Origin: an uncultured Lachnospiraceae bacterium
GTDB lineage: Bacteria > Bacillota > Clostridia > Lachnospirales > Lachnospiraceae
NCBI GenBank assembly: GCA_951800145.1
Contig: CATOJE010000027.1
Coordinates: 1 to 44,040, forward strand
Direction: 5' to 3'
DNA length: 44,040 nucleotides
Position 1 is the stretch's first letter. Every line of letters starts with the position of its first letter. The translations under genes were made by a program, and so were the position numbers. Of this stretch, positions 1 to 7,363 are shown one piece after another. Below the pieces are notes generated by a model. The model searched no databases. It was not told the origin of the DNA and was given only the letters and a program-made list of their open reading frames with translations.

Positions 1-260
1 CATCGCCTGGGAGGATTCCTTGAGATGTAGGTCCGGTCTCTCACGGACCTTATGCGTCCGCTACGCTTTCGGCGGAGCGAGAGCGCGGTGACGTTGGGAT
101 CCGCCTGCTGGGGCGCGTAGCCTCCCGGCGAATATGCGCCTGCACCCATACCCCGAAAACTTGGAATACATAACGGGTAACGACACCTATTTGGCCAGCG
201 AATCCTAACGGTCTGCGACACCCACTTGGCCACCGAATCCTACCGGGCTGCGACACCCAC
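1..260. other. Window-edge non-coding segment with a hairpin
   Basis: I see no convincing gene here. A perfect 7-bp stem (29-35 with 44-50, 8-base loop) forms a hairpin without a following T-run. In plus frame 1 the first nine codons end at a TAG (28-30), so this could be the tail of a gene entering from the left, but nine codons cannot establish that. Positions 1-3 could equally be a minus-strand ATG. The right part is a tandem repeat listed separately. Confidence 0.4.
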
Positions 261-271
261 TCAGCCAGCGC
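181..271. repeat. 35-bp tandem direct repeat, about 2.6 copies
   Basis: Two contiguous 35-base units begin at 181 and 216, each starting CGACACC and ending with a CTG. A third, truncated unit starts at 251. A more degenerate copy can be traced just upstream at about 157-180. There are no spacers, so it is not a CRISPR array. The last partial unit overlaps the stop codon of the LysM gene at 261-263. Confidence 0.75.
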
Positions 272-1685
272 TCCCCCAGACCTTCTCGCTCACAGGAACA
301 TGATGGTGTCTTCGGAACAAAACCCCCAGGGGAATCTCCACCCTCTGTCCCGGATAAATCTTATCCGGCTGCGGGATATGATTCGTCTTATAGCTGGCAA
401 TCTCGTATGCCAGGCCAGGATCCTCTCCATAAATCTCTGCAATTTCCCATAAGTTCTCTCCCTCCTCCACCCAGTGATAAAAGGGCAGGGCCACAAAGGT
501 GCTTATCACCTGCTCCCGCACCTGGGGGTTCGCTACGCCCTTCTCCTGGAGGGAGCCGGGAAAATACTCGAAAACCACAACCCAGTTGTCCTGCCCCGGC
601 TGAGACACTGGAATATACACCACAGCCTGGCGGAGCTGCTCTGTCAGGTCGATGTCCATGATCCCCACATCCACTGAAACAAAATCGTGATAAAGTGTGG
701 TAAGGCTTCCTGTGGTAAAACGGATGATCTCATCCTCCACATCTTCCTCCAGAGCGGTTCCCAGCAGGCGGTAAAGGAAGTCTGCAGATTCTATGTAGGC
801 CTTTATGGATTCCCGGGAGGAAAAGTCGAAGGTATCCCACTCCTGAAACACCATAATCCGGCCGTAGTCCTCCAAGGGATCCACGTTCAGCTCCACATCC
901 CAGCTTCTCACCATACATTTCCCCAGATTACACCAGACCACGATCTCTGCGGCCTCCTTCTCACCCTTTTTCAAATCATAGATCAAAAGCCAGTCCGAAT
1001 CCTCCTTACGGAGCTCCAGCTCATACCCCTCGGATACCGGCTTTTTAAGAACCTCCTCCAGATAGCTATTGATTCCGCCGCCTTCGATATAGGATTGGAC
1101 CTCCTGGATGCTTCCCTCCAGATTATCGTCAAAATATTCCCTCCAGTCACGGATCCACTGGCCCGAGGCCTCCTCCTCCCATTCCGGGACAAAGGTCATG
1201 GGACAGGCGTCGGTGTCGCCCACATACCAGTCCAGGGGATACTCCATATAAAACCGGTCGCTGCAAAAGGCCTTGCAGCGGTTGTACTGTGCACTGTCTC
1301 CTTGATCTGCCGTGTAATCCGTCACGTCCAGTCCCATAAAGCAGAAGAATAGATCGGGAAAATCATCCGGCTGGGCATCTGGCTGGTCAGAGCCATCGGG
1401 CTCGGGATAGGTTCCCAGCCCTTCCACATACTGATCATAGCTCCCGTCATCCATGCAGTCCACGCCCCCTACAACATAGGATGAAAACAGGCTCCGGGAC
1501 CGTAATCCAGGCCGGGCTTCCTCTCCTTGTGCTTCCTCCCTGTCCCAGACTTCAGACGCTGGCGCCTCCATCTGCTCTGCTTCCTGGAAAAGCCCCGCCA
1601 TATGGATGGAATCCATTTCAAAGGAAGGTGGCCATGCTCCTTCAAGAAATACTGCCAGAATCATTTGCAATAAAAAAGTTCCCAT
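261..1685 (-). CDS. Putatively secreted protein with C-terminal LysM domain
   Basis: The 474-residue product has a hydrophobic N-terminus (about residues 3-15) that could be a signal peptide or anchor, a long acidic region rich in Asp/Glu and Tyr that I do not recognise, and a clear LysM domain near residues 402-452. The LysM is seen from the order W-V-E-E-G-E-N-L-W-E-I-A, the N-H-I-P region and the closing YPGQRVEIP. LysM modules bind N-acetylglucosamine in peptidoglycan, so an envelope location is inferred; no catalytic domain is visible. The ATG has a GGGGGA-type ribosome site. It lies 23 bases after the AAA-ATPase gene on the same strand and is probably co-transcribed with it. About 22 residues follow the LysM, and the stop codon sits in a 35-bp tandem repeat, so the C-terminal tail may be recent. 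Function is unknown. Confidence 0.7.
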   Translation of the reverse strand: MGTFLLQMILAVFLEGAWPPSFEMDSIHMAGLFQEAEQMEAPASEVWDREEAQGEEARPGLRSRSLFSSYVVGGVDCMDDGSYDQYVEGLGTYPEPDGSDQPDAQPDDFPDLFFCFMGLDVTDYTADQGDSAQYNRCKAFCSDRFYMEYPLDWYVGDTDACPMTFVPEWEEEASGQWIRDWREYFDDNLEGSIQEVQSYIEGGGINSYLEEVLKKPVSEGYELELRKEDSDWLLIYDLKKGEKEAAEIVVWCNLGKCMVRSWDVELNVDPLEDYGRIMVFQEWDTFDFSSRESIKAYIESADFLYRLLGTALEEDVEDEIIRFTTGSLTTLYHDFVSVDVGIMDIDLTEQLRQAVVYIPVSQPGQDNWVVVFEYFPGSLQEKGVANPQVREQVISTFVALPFYHWVEEGENLWEIAEIYGEDPGLAYEIASYKTNHIPQPDKIYPGQRVEIPLGVLFRRHHHVPVSEKVWGSAG

Positions 1686-1708
1686 AGTGTCCCCCGTATT
1701 CGTGGATC

Positions 1709-3289
1709 TTATACCACAGCCTCAATCAGCAGCTTGTCCCCCAGGAGAATCTCCTTCACGCCGATTTCCTTTTTCTTATTAAAGTTAAAGCTGAGCATAT
1801 ATCCCTTTTTCAAATGAAAATAGTCCAGATAGTCAGACAGCTGGCGCTCGCCCCGTTCATGGTATGCATTTCCCCGCCATATTTTTAACTCGCATACATA
1901 CTGCTCACCAAGATAATCAATCACCAGATCCATGCGCTCATGATCCCGGGTTTCTGATTCTACATAACAATTCCCGATACCGTTAATGATCGGCTTCAGG
2001 AACAGCATAAAGTAACGCCTCCCCACATCCTCCAGGAATGTCTCATCACTGTCTCCATATAGAAAATCAAAGGCCTCTACAAATTTCTCCAGAATCAGCC
2101 GGACATTCAGATGTCCGCCTGTAATGAATTGATTCTTCTCCCTTACCCCGAGATTGTACATTTTGTTTGTGGCAAATTCTTCTGATATAAATAAATTATA
2201 GAGCACGGATTCAAAGATGCGGTTGGAAATCACGACCGTTCCCCGATTATTTTTTATAAATCCAAGCATGGATGCAACATCAATATAGAGATTTTGCGAA
2301 ACATAGGGAATCGGCTTACCTGTAAACAGAAGCTCATACAGCACCTGACGAAGCTCTGGATAATCGGTAAGCTTGCCGATCAGCGACTGAAATAATACAT
2401 TATTATCATTCATCAGCAGCTTTGCAGCCTCCATAAGTCCCTCTCTTGTCCAGGCGCTGCTTTTGTCTGGAAAACGTTTGGTTCCGGCGATTTCCTCATC
2501 AATATATTTACACAGGCTTGAAACAAGATATGGATAACCTGAGGTTTCATCATAGAGCCAGGCGGAAATTTCAGAAATATCCATTTTTGTATTATAATCC
2601 GATTCATACTCCCAAAGCATTCCTGCGATTTCCTCCGCAGAAAAGCTCATATCAACACCAAATTTCGCTGCGATATTCCATGGGCTGTTTTGTTTATGCT
2701 CTGCATCCGGGCGCAGCCTTCTGGTAATATTCCGTACATCATAAACCCCCGCAAGGATGACTGACCAAAATGCAGGAGTCACATCACGGTCCAGATAAGC
2801 AGCCCTCAGCTGTGCCAGAAAGTCCAGAAACACCTGATTATTTGTTGCTGTATCAATTTCGTCGATTATGAGGACGATAGGCATTTCCGAGACGTTACAC
2901 CACAATGTCAGTACCTTAAAGAGGCGCTGAAGAGAAGGCACCCTGGCAGTTCCCTCTGCAAATGCCTGAAGCTTTTCCTCGACATCATCCGGAAAATGCT
3001 TTACAAAATCAATTAGTTCTGCTGAAAAGGCCGTGACAAAGGCAGCTTCATCCTGAAAGGAATAAGCGCTCATCCGCTGAAAATCTAAGCTTACAATCTG
3101 GTACTCATCCTTTAAATAATTTACCAGCGCCCGCAGGAGCGTAGTCTTTCCATACTGCCGCGCCCGGTTTATTACAAAATATTTCCCGTCCTGAATCATG
3201 GTCCGGATTTCTTCCAGTCTGGATTGAATATCAACCATATAGTGCCTGTCAGAATTACAAGCTCCATTTACATTAAATATCTTTGCCAT
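1709..3289 (-). CDS. AAA-like ATPase with C-terminal PD-(D/E)XK nuclease-like domain
   Basis: The 526-residue protein begins with a P-loop ATPase domain. Its Walker A is the variant NRARQYGKTT, with Lys48 and Thr49, and its Walker B is PIVLIIDEID. The C-terminal third has the spacing of a PD-(D/E)XK fold: Asp454 or Asp458, then Glu467-Leu-Lys469 in YVCELKIW. Families of this build (AAA-like domain plus a DUF1703-like nuclease) are common in gut Clostridia and Bacteroidetes, often in many copies; their job is not settled and mobile or defence roles are only guessed. The start is supported by AAGGAG seven bases ahead. The gene is visibly AT-richer than its neighbours, which suggests transfer. 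A second, more diverged protein of the same general design lies at 22865-24544. It follows a palindrome at the end of the STM401x operon. Confidence 0.8.
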   Translation of the reverse strand: MAKIFNVNGACNSDRHYMVDIQSRLEEIRTMIQDGKYFVINRARQYGKTTLLRALVNYLKDEYQIVSLDFQRMSAYSFQDEAAFVTAFSAELIDFVKHFPDDVEEKLQAFAEGTARVPSLQRLFKVLTLWCNVSEMPIVLIIDEIDTATNNQVFLDFLAQLRAAYLDRDVTPAFWSVILAGVYDVRNITRRLRPDAEHKQNSPWNIAAKFGVDMSFSAEEIAGMLWEYESDYNTKMDISEISAWLYDETSGYPYLVSSLCKYIDEEIAGTKRFPDKSSAWTREGLMEAAKLLMNDNNVLFQSLIGKLTDYPELRQVLYELLFTGKPIPYVSQNLYIDVASMLGFIKNNRGTVVISNRIFESVLYNLFISEEFATNKMYNLGVREKNQFITGGHLNVRLILEKFVEAFDFLYGDSDETFLEDVGRRYFMLFLKPIINGIGNCYVESETRDHERMDLVIDYLGEQYVCELKIWRGNAYHERGERQLSDYLDYFHLKKGYMLSFNFNKKKEIGVKEILLGDKLLIEAVV

Positions 3290-3306
3290 CCACCCTGCTC
3301 CTTCCT

Positions 3307-3358
3307 GTGAACCGAAGCGTGCGGTTCACGCCCCTGCCGGGCGTGCCCGACAGCACGC
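3307..3358. repeat. Intergenic palindromic element, copy 1
   Basis: Overlapping inverted repeats give alternative hairpins: an 8-bp stem (3307-3314 with 3322-3329), or a 7-bp stem (3327-3333 with 3339-3345) inside an outer GCGTGC/GCACGC pair (3317-3322 with 3353-3358). The core TTCACGCCCCTGCCGGGCG resembles cores at 13405, 29819 and 39737. It separates the STM4011-HAD gene from the AAA-ATPase gene. No T-run follows, so it is not a classic terminator. Confidence 0.6.
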
Positions 3359-3389
3359 CTGCGATGCCGAAATGCCCATTCTGTCCATT

Positions 3390-4967
3390 TTAGCGCCGAA
3401 ACAGCTCCATCAGCCTCACATCCTCCGCCCCATCTCCCGCTGCCGCCCCCTGCTCTGGAGGAATGGAAAGCTGGCGGCAGATCCACAGGGCTCCTCTTGC
3501 CTTGTCCGCTTCCCTGGCCACAAGCTCCATACAGTGTCCCTCCAGGAAATACCTGAGGGGAGCCGACGGCTGGAGCAGCGCCTGCATAAGAAGCTGGAAC
3601 AAGGCCTCCGCCTCCAGCTCCTTCCAGGGCTTATGTCTGGGGCGGAGAAGACTGACTTTATATAATTCTCCCCCTTCTCTCCTGCTTTCATAAGTCAGGA
3701 TCCGAAAATGCAGCTGTTTCTGCTGCTCCTGAAGCACCGGAAGAATCGCCCTTGGGATAGGATAAAACCGTTCCCATACACAGCCCTCCGCCCTTTCCTT
3801 CACCTCAGTGGAAGGGGACAAAAGCTCTACCCGGATATGGCCCCCTCCGGCGAAAACCCCGCCGGAGAATAAATGGCGGATCCCTTTGCACCGCTTGATG
3901 GCCGTCTCATAGGGCAGAGACGTGGCAAAGAAAAGCCGTGCCTGCTCCCTCTCTGCCAGCACCTGCAGCCCCTTGCGAATCTCCGGAAGGATCCCATGCT
4001 CCCTGGAAAAAAGCGTCCCGTCTATATCCAGAAATACGGCCTTTGGGCGGCGTGGGATACGAAAGATGGGATAAGGGCCAAAGAGGACCTGATTCATCCA
4101 ATGGCTCCGTCCGCCGTAGGCCAGATAGCAGGAGCAGACCCTCCTGGTACATTTCGGCACAGACATAGGCGGCGCAGATGCCTTTTCCCCCTCCTCTTCT
4201 CCCCTTCCCGGCCAGCAGCGCCAGTTATCTATGGGAATCCGGTTAATATTGCAGGGATAAAGCTTCCCATCCCCCTCCGCGAAAAGCCGTCCCAGGCACT
4301 GGGAGGGATCCGCCTCCATTCTATATAAATCCCGGTAAAAATAGGGGTCAATCTCAGAAAAGGCGGCTATGGTCTCCTCTGTATACGGGCTTTTTTGCCC
4401 ATCCATCTGATTCACCCACAGATAGATCTCCTCCGGAAGCAGCGCCCGCAGCCTCTGAATCACTGCCAGATTTTCCGGAACGCCCACGGCTCCGGTGCAG
4501 AGGGTAAGCCCGAAGCCTGCTCCCTCCCTGCATTTGGCGGCAAAGGCCTCCGGAGTGATCATTTCCGGGTGGAAGGTAGCCCAGATCCGAAGTTTTTGAA
4601 GGACGCCGCCTGCCTGGCAAAACTGCCTCAGGGAATCCTTCAGGGGAAAGCTGAAATTAGACTGCGCCCCCACACAATCCAGATCCGGGGACTGGCTTAA
4701 TGCCGCCAGCCCCTCCCAGTACCAGGGATAAAGCAGCGCCTCCCCATAAGGCGCCAGCATCACCGCCCGGATATTTCTGGCAGAGGCCGTCTTTATAAGC
4801 CTGGGATAAAAATCCTCCCACTGGGCCCGATCCTGCTCCAGCTCCCGCCTGGAGCAGGGATGCTTGGAAAAGGGACAGTAGGAGCAGTGATAATTGCAGC
4901 TTTTTAATGTGCCACGGTACAGAAGGGTATTTGGCTCTGTGGACATTCGATTTAAATTCCTTTTCAT
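3390..4967 (-). CDS. STM4011-family radical SAM protein fused to a HAD-superfamily phosphatase
   Basis: The 525-residue protein has two parts. Residues about 15-305 are a radical SAM domain with the 4Fe-4S motif C24-NYH-C28-SY-C31. Further cysteines follow (C239, C251, C273, C278, C280) that resemble a twitch/SPASM region able to hold a second cluster. Residues about 308-525 are a HAD hydrolase of the Cof-like class: FLDIDGT (D314, D316), ATS (T349, S350), K489, and AGDGAED (D512, D516). All four HAD motifs are intact. As I recall the STM4011 family, members are about 280-300 residues without HAD, so this is a fusion. I chose ATG 4967 because it overlaps the upstream stop as ATGA; a longer frame starting at 5015 would overlap the neighbour by 52 bases. 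It is the last gene of the operon. The substrate is unknown. Confidence 0.8.
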   Translation of the reverse strand: MKRNLNRMSTEPNTLLYRGTLKSCNYHCSYCPFSKHPCSRRELEQDRAQWEDFYPRLIKTASARNIRAVMLAPYGEALLYPWYWEGLAALSQSPDLDCVGAQSNFSFPLKDSLRQFCQAGGVLQKLRIWATFHPEMITPEAFAAKCREGAGFGLTLCTGAVGVPENLAVIQRLRALLPEEIYLWVNQMDGQKSPYTEETIAAFSEIDPYFYRDLYRMEADPSQCLGRLFAEGDGKLYPCNINRIPIDNWRCWPGRGEEEGEKASAPPMSVPKCTRRVCSCYLAYGGRSHWMNQVLFGPYPIFRIPRRPKAVFLDIDGTLFSREHGILPEIRKGLQVLAEREQARLFFATSLPYETAIKRCKGIRHLFSGGVFAGGGHIRVELLSPSTEVKERAEGCVWERFYPIPRAILPVLQEQQKQLHFRILTYESRREGGELYKVSLLRPRHKPWKELEAEALFQLLMQALLQPSAPLRYFLEGHCMELVAREADKARGALWICRQLSIPPEQGAAAGDGAEDVRLMELFRR

Positions 4968-6355
4968 AGAATTGACTTCCCGCGCATTTGCGGGCTTTGG
5001 TGCATTCGTTCCCACTCCTCCATCCGCCCCCGGATCCAGGGGGAGATCAGCTGCGGCCCCAGGTAGTCAGAGAGGGCCATGCCCTCATGGCTGAGGCTCA
5101 GGAAGGAATCCTGGTCAACCACATATCCCCTGGAAATCCAGTCCTGGATTACCGGGTAATCCTCCTGAGGCTTTGTCCCGAACTGAGACTGGTAGGCTGT
5201 AAGGGGAAGTCCTGGCCGGATCAGGAGATGGCGGATCACATACCGGCGGCGGAGCTCCTCCTCGGAAAGCAGGATGCCATGGCGGATTTCAGTAAAATCC
5301 TCTGTGGCTTCATATTCCCGGATCTGTTCCAGGCAGCCGGATTGGGTGATGGCGTAAGGGGTACAAAAGTGAAGCGTTCCCAGATAGCTCCTGCCGCCGC
5401 AGCCCAGGGCTAAGGAGGTGTGGAAGCCGCAGTCCTGGAAATGCCTGGAATTATCGGCCGCTCCGACTCTGCTCCCCTCTGTGGGCTCCGCTTCTCCAGC
5501 CCCCTTCCTCGTCTGCACAAACCGCCGCATGGAATCCTGGCGGTAGCCCTTTGCCTGCAGAAATCCCGCCGCCTCCTGATACTGGCGAAGGGCCGCCCAC
5601 TCATCCAATACCATTCCCTCTGCCAGCATTTTCTCCATCCTGGCCCCGTGCTTCACATAGAGGGGATACAAAAAGATCTCCCCCGGCTCATAGGACAGCG
5701 CCTCCTGCAAAGAAGTTATCAGGGAAGAGACCGTCTGGCCGGGGATCCCATAGATAAAATCCACATTCACCGTGGGAAAGTCAAAGGACATGAGACGCTT
5801 TAAAGACGCCCTGGCAGCCGCCGCGCTGTGACGCCGTCCCAGAAGGGCAAGCTCCTGGTCGGAAAAGCTCTGGACGCCCATACTGACCCGGGTAACGCCG
5901 GCCTCCTTTAACACCTTAAGCTTTTCCCTTGTGGTCTGATTCGGCGCTGTCTCCAGGATAATCTCCGGCCTTCTGCAGAAGGAATGATAGTTCCTCACCA
6001 TAGAAAACATCTGGTCCAGCTGCCGCTCTGTAAGAAGCAGCGGAGTCCCGCCCCCGATGGTGAAAACGGAAAATTCCGTCCCCAAGGGTGCAAGAATATC
6101 CTGATACTGGCTTCCCTGCCGTCCCACGCTTTTTAAATACGCCTCTATCTCCCCCTCCCCCTGGCCGGTGACGGAGAAAAGATTACAGTATCCGCACTTA
6201 GTTTCGCAGAAGGGGATATGCAGATACAAACTGTGCCCCTTTCCCTTTAAAGGATGCGCGTAATCCTGTAAATGGACGCCGGAGAGGGGACGGTAGGCTG
6301 TCTTATGGGGATAGCTGTACATATACTGTACATACCTTGTAGTATTATGCTCCAT
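4964..6355 (-). CDS. STM4012-family (HemW/HemN-like) radical SAM protein
   Basis: The 463-residue protein has the coproporphyrinogen-oxidase-like radical SAM architecture. The cluster motif is C50-ETK-C54-GY-C57 within YLHIPFCETKCGYC, followed by IGGGTP for S-adenosylmethionine binding, GVQSFSDQELALLGRRH and a HemN-type C-terminal domain (about 360-440). True HemW inserts haem; this member sits in the STM4011-4015 gene set, so a different, unknown radical reaction is more likely. A low-complexity insertion near residues 285-305 (KGAGEAEPTEG) looks local to this organism. It starts 71 bases after the hydrolase gene and its stop overlaps the start of the next gene by 4 bases, implying translational coupling of the two radical SAM enzymes. 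Family identity is from recall of conserved order plus motifs, not a search. Confidence 0.82.
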   Translation of the reverse strand: MEHNTTRYVQYMYSYPHKTAYRPLSGVHLQDYAHPLKGKGHSLYLHIPFCETKCGYCNLFSVTGQGEGEIEAYLKSVGRQGSQYQDILAPLGTEFSVFTIGGGTPLLLTERQLDQMFSMVRNYHSFCRRPEIILETAPNQTTREKLKVLKEAGVTRVSMGVQSFSDQELALLGRRHSAAAARASLKRLMSFDFPTVNVDFIYGIPGQTVSSLITSLQEALSYEPGEIFLYPLYVKHGARMEKMLAEGMVLDEWAALRQYQEAAGFLQAKGYRQDSMRRFVQTRKGAGEAEPTEGSRVGAADNSRHFQDCGFHTSLALGCGGRSYLGTLHFCTPYAITQSGCLEQIREYEATEDFTEIRHGILLSEEELRRRYVIRHLLIRPGLPLTAYQSQFGTKPQEDYPVIQDWISRGYVVDQDSFLSLSHEGMALSDYLGPQLISPWIRGRMEEWERMHQSPQMRGKSIL

Positions 6356-6426
6356 GGTAAAACCTCATACAAGTGGTCTGTTTCAACTGGTCTGTCCCGT
6401 AATATTGTCCCATAGGACCCACGTTC

Positions 6427-7308
6427 CTACAGAATAAAGTGTTTATAGGGAACGGTATTGACGATGGGATGATTGATCCCGTGGAACTGGCAGCCGTCCT
6501 CCCCATAGCAGGTTCCATGGTCCGAGCAGCAGATCACAAAGGCAGAGCCGCGCAGCCGCTTCCACTCCCCGAAGAGCCGTCCCAGCTCCCCGTCCACATA
6601 CCGAAGGGCTGCCTTATGGCTCTCTAAATTATCGTGGGATACCCCCTCCAGATAAAAGTAATTAGGGTAATGAATGGCATCCACATTTAGATACAGGAAG
6701 ATGGGCTGGTCCTTTTCTGCCTTTTCCAGCCGTTTCAGGAGAAAATCCACCTGGTTTTTGGTGCTGTCCTTTACCGGGCAGGCAAAGGAAGGATTCCAGT
6801 AACTCTTTTTGAAATATCCTGGGAAAACCTGCCCCAGATCCGAGCGCTTATCGAAAAATGCCACCCCTCCCACACACCAGGTATCATAGCCTTCCTTCTG
6901 AAGCCCCTCCATAATCGTACTCCCGGAAAAGCAAAAAGCCCCCTTCGGCCCCTTTTTTCCAAGGCCTATCTGGGCAGGAAAGAATAAAAGCTCCCGGTCC
7001 GCCACTGTCTTCGCCTCATACCGGCAGGGCAAGAAGCCTGCAAACATGGCATGGTGGGAGGGGTAGGTAAAGTTCCCCGGAGCCTGGCACTTCTGCCAGG
7101 GACCGTATTGATTCAGCACCGGCGTATGGCCGGCCTGCTCCTCCTCCACTGCCGCGTCATACCGGAGGGTATCCAGACAGATAAATAAAATATCCTTCTC
7201 CCCCACGATCTGGTTCATGTCCACCGATGGGGCTTCCTTCTCCCTGGACATCGCAAAAAGCCCCATTGGCACATCCTCCTTTGCCCGGTTTTCTAATGTA
7301 TCTGACAC
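6427..7308 (-). CDS. STM4013-family hydrolase (alkaline-phosphatase superfamily)
   Basis: The 293-residue protein has the metal-site layout of the alkaline phosphatase/sulfatase superfamily: FICLDTLRYD (D46, D51), the nucleophile region APGNFTYPSHHAMFAG (T81), H213 in VDAIHYP, and SDHGTCYGEDG (D263, H264) with H276. The nucleophile position is Thr in a T-Y-P-S-H context, unlike the Cys/Ser-x-Pro-x-Arg signature converted to formylglycine in sulfatases. Phosphomonoester or phosphodiester hydrolysis is therefore more likely than sulfate ester hydrolysis (inference). No signal peptide is seen, so it should be cytoplasmic. The start is GTG at 7306-7308, backed by an AAGGAGGAG site. It lies between the ATP-grasp gene (55-base gap) and the radical SAM pair. 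The substrate is probably the product of a neighbouring enzyme. Confidence 0.8.
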   Translation of the reverse strand: MSDTLENRAKEDVPMGLFAMSREKEAPSVDMNQIVGEKDILFICLDTLRYDAAVEEEQAGHTPVLNQYGPWQKCQAPGNFTYPSHHAMFAGFLPCRYEAKTVADRELLFFPAQIGLGKKGPKGAFCFSGSTIMEGLQKEGYDTWCVGGVAFFDKRSDLGQVFPGYFKKSYWNPSFACPVKDSTKNQVDFLLKRLEKAEKDQPIFLYLNVDAIHYPNYFYLEGVSHDNLESHKAALRYVDGELGRLFGEWKRLRGSAFVICCSDHGTCYGEDGCQFHGINHPIVNTVPYKHFIL

Positions 7309-7363
7309 GCGCCTCTCCTCCTTTTTAACCCGGATGTGCTCTCAGAATCTCTTTGTGTCTGGT

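Noticed and set aside
181..271. CRISPR array
   Set aside because: The 35-bp repeats are contiguous with no spacers, and no cas genes are visible.
687..1352. Plus-strand open frame of 221 codons
   Set aside because: It is antisense to the LysM gene, with no ribosome site and no recognisable motif; a shadow of codon bias.
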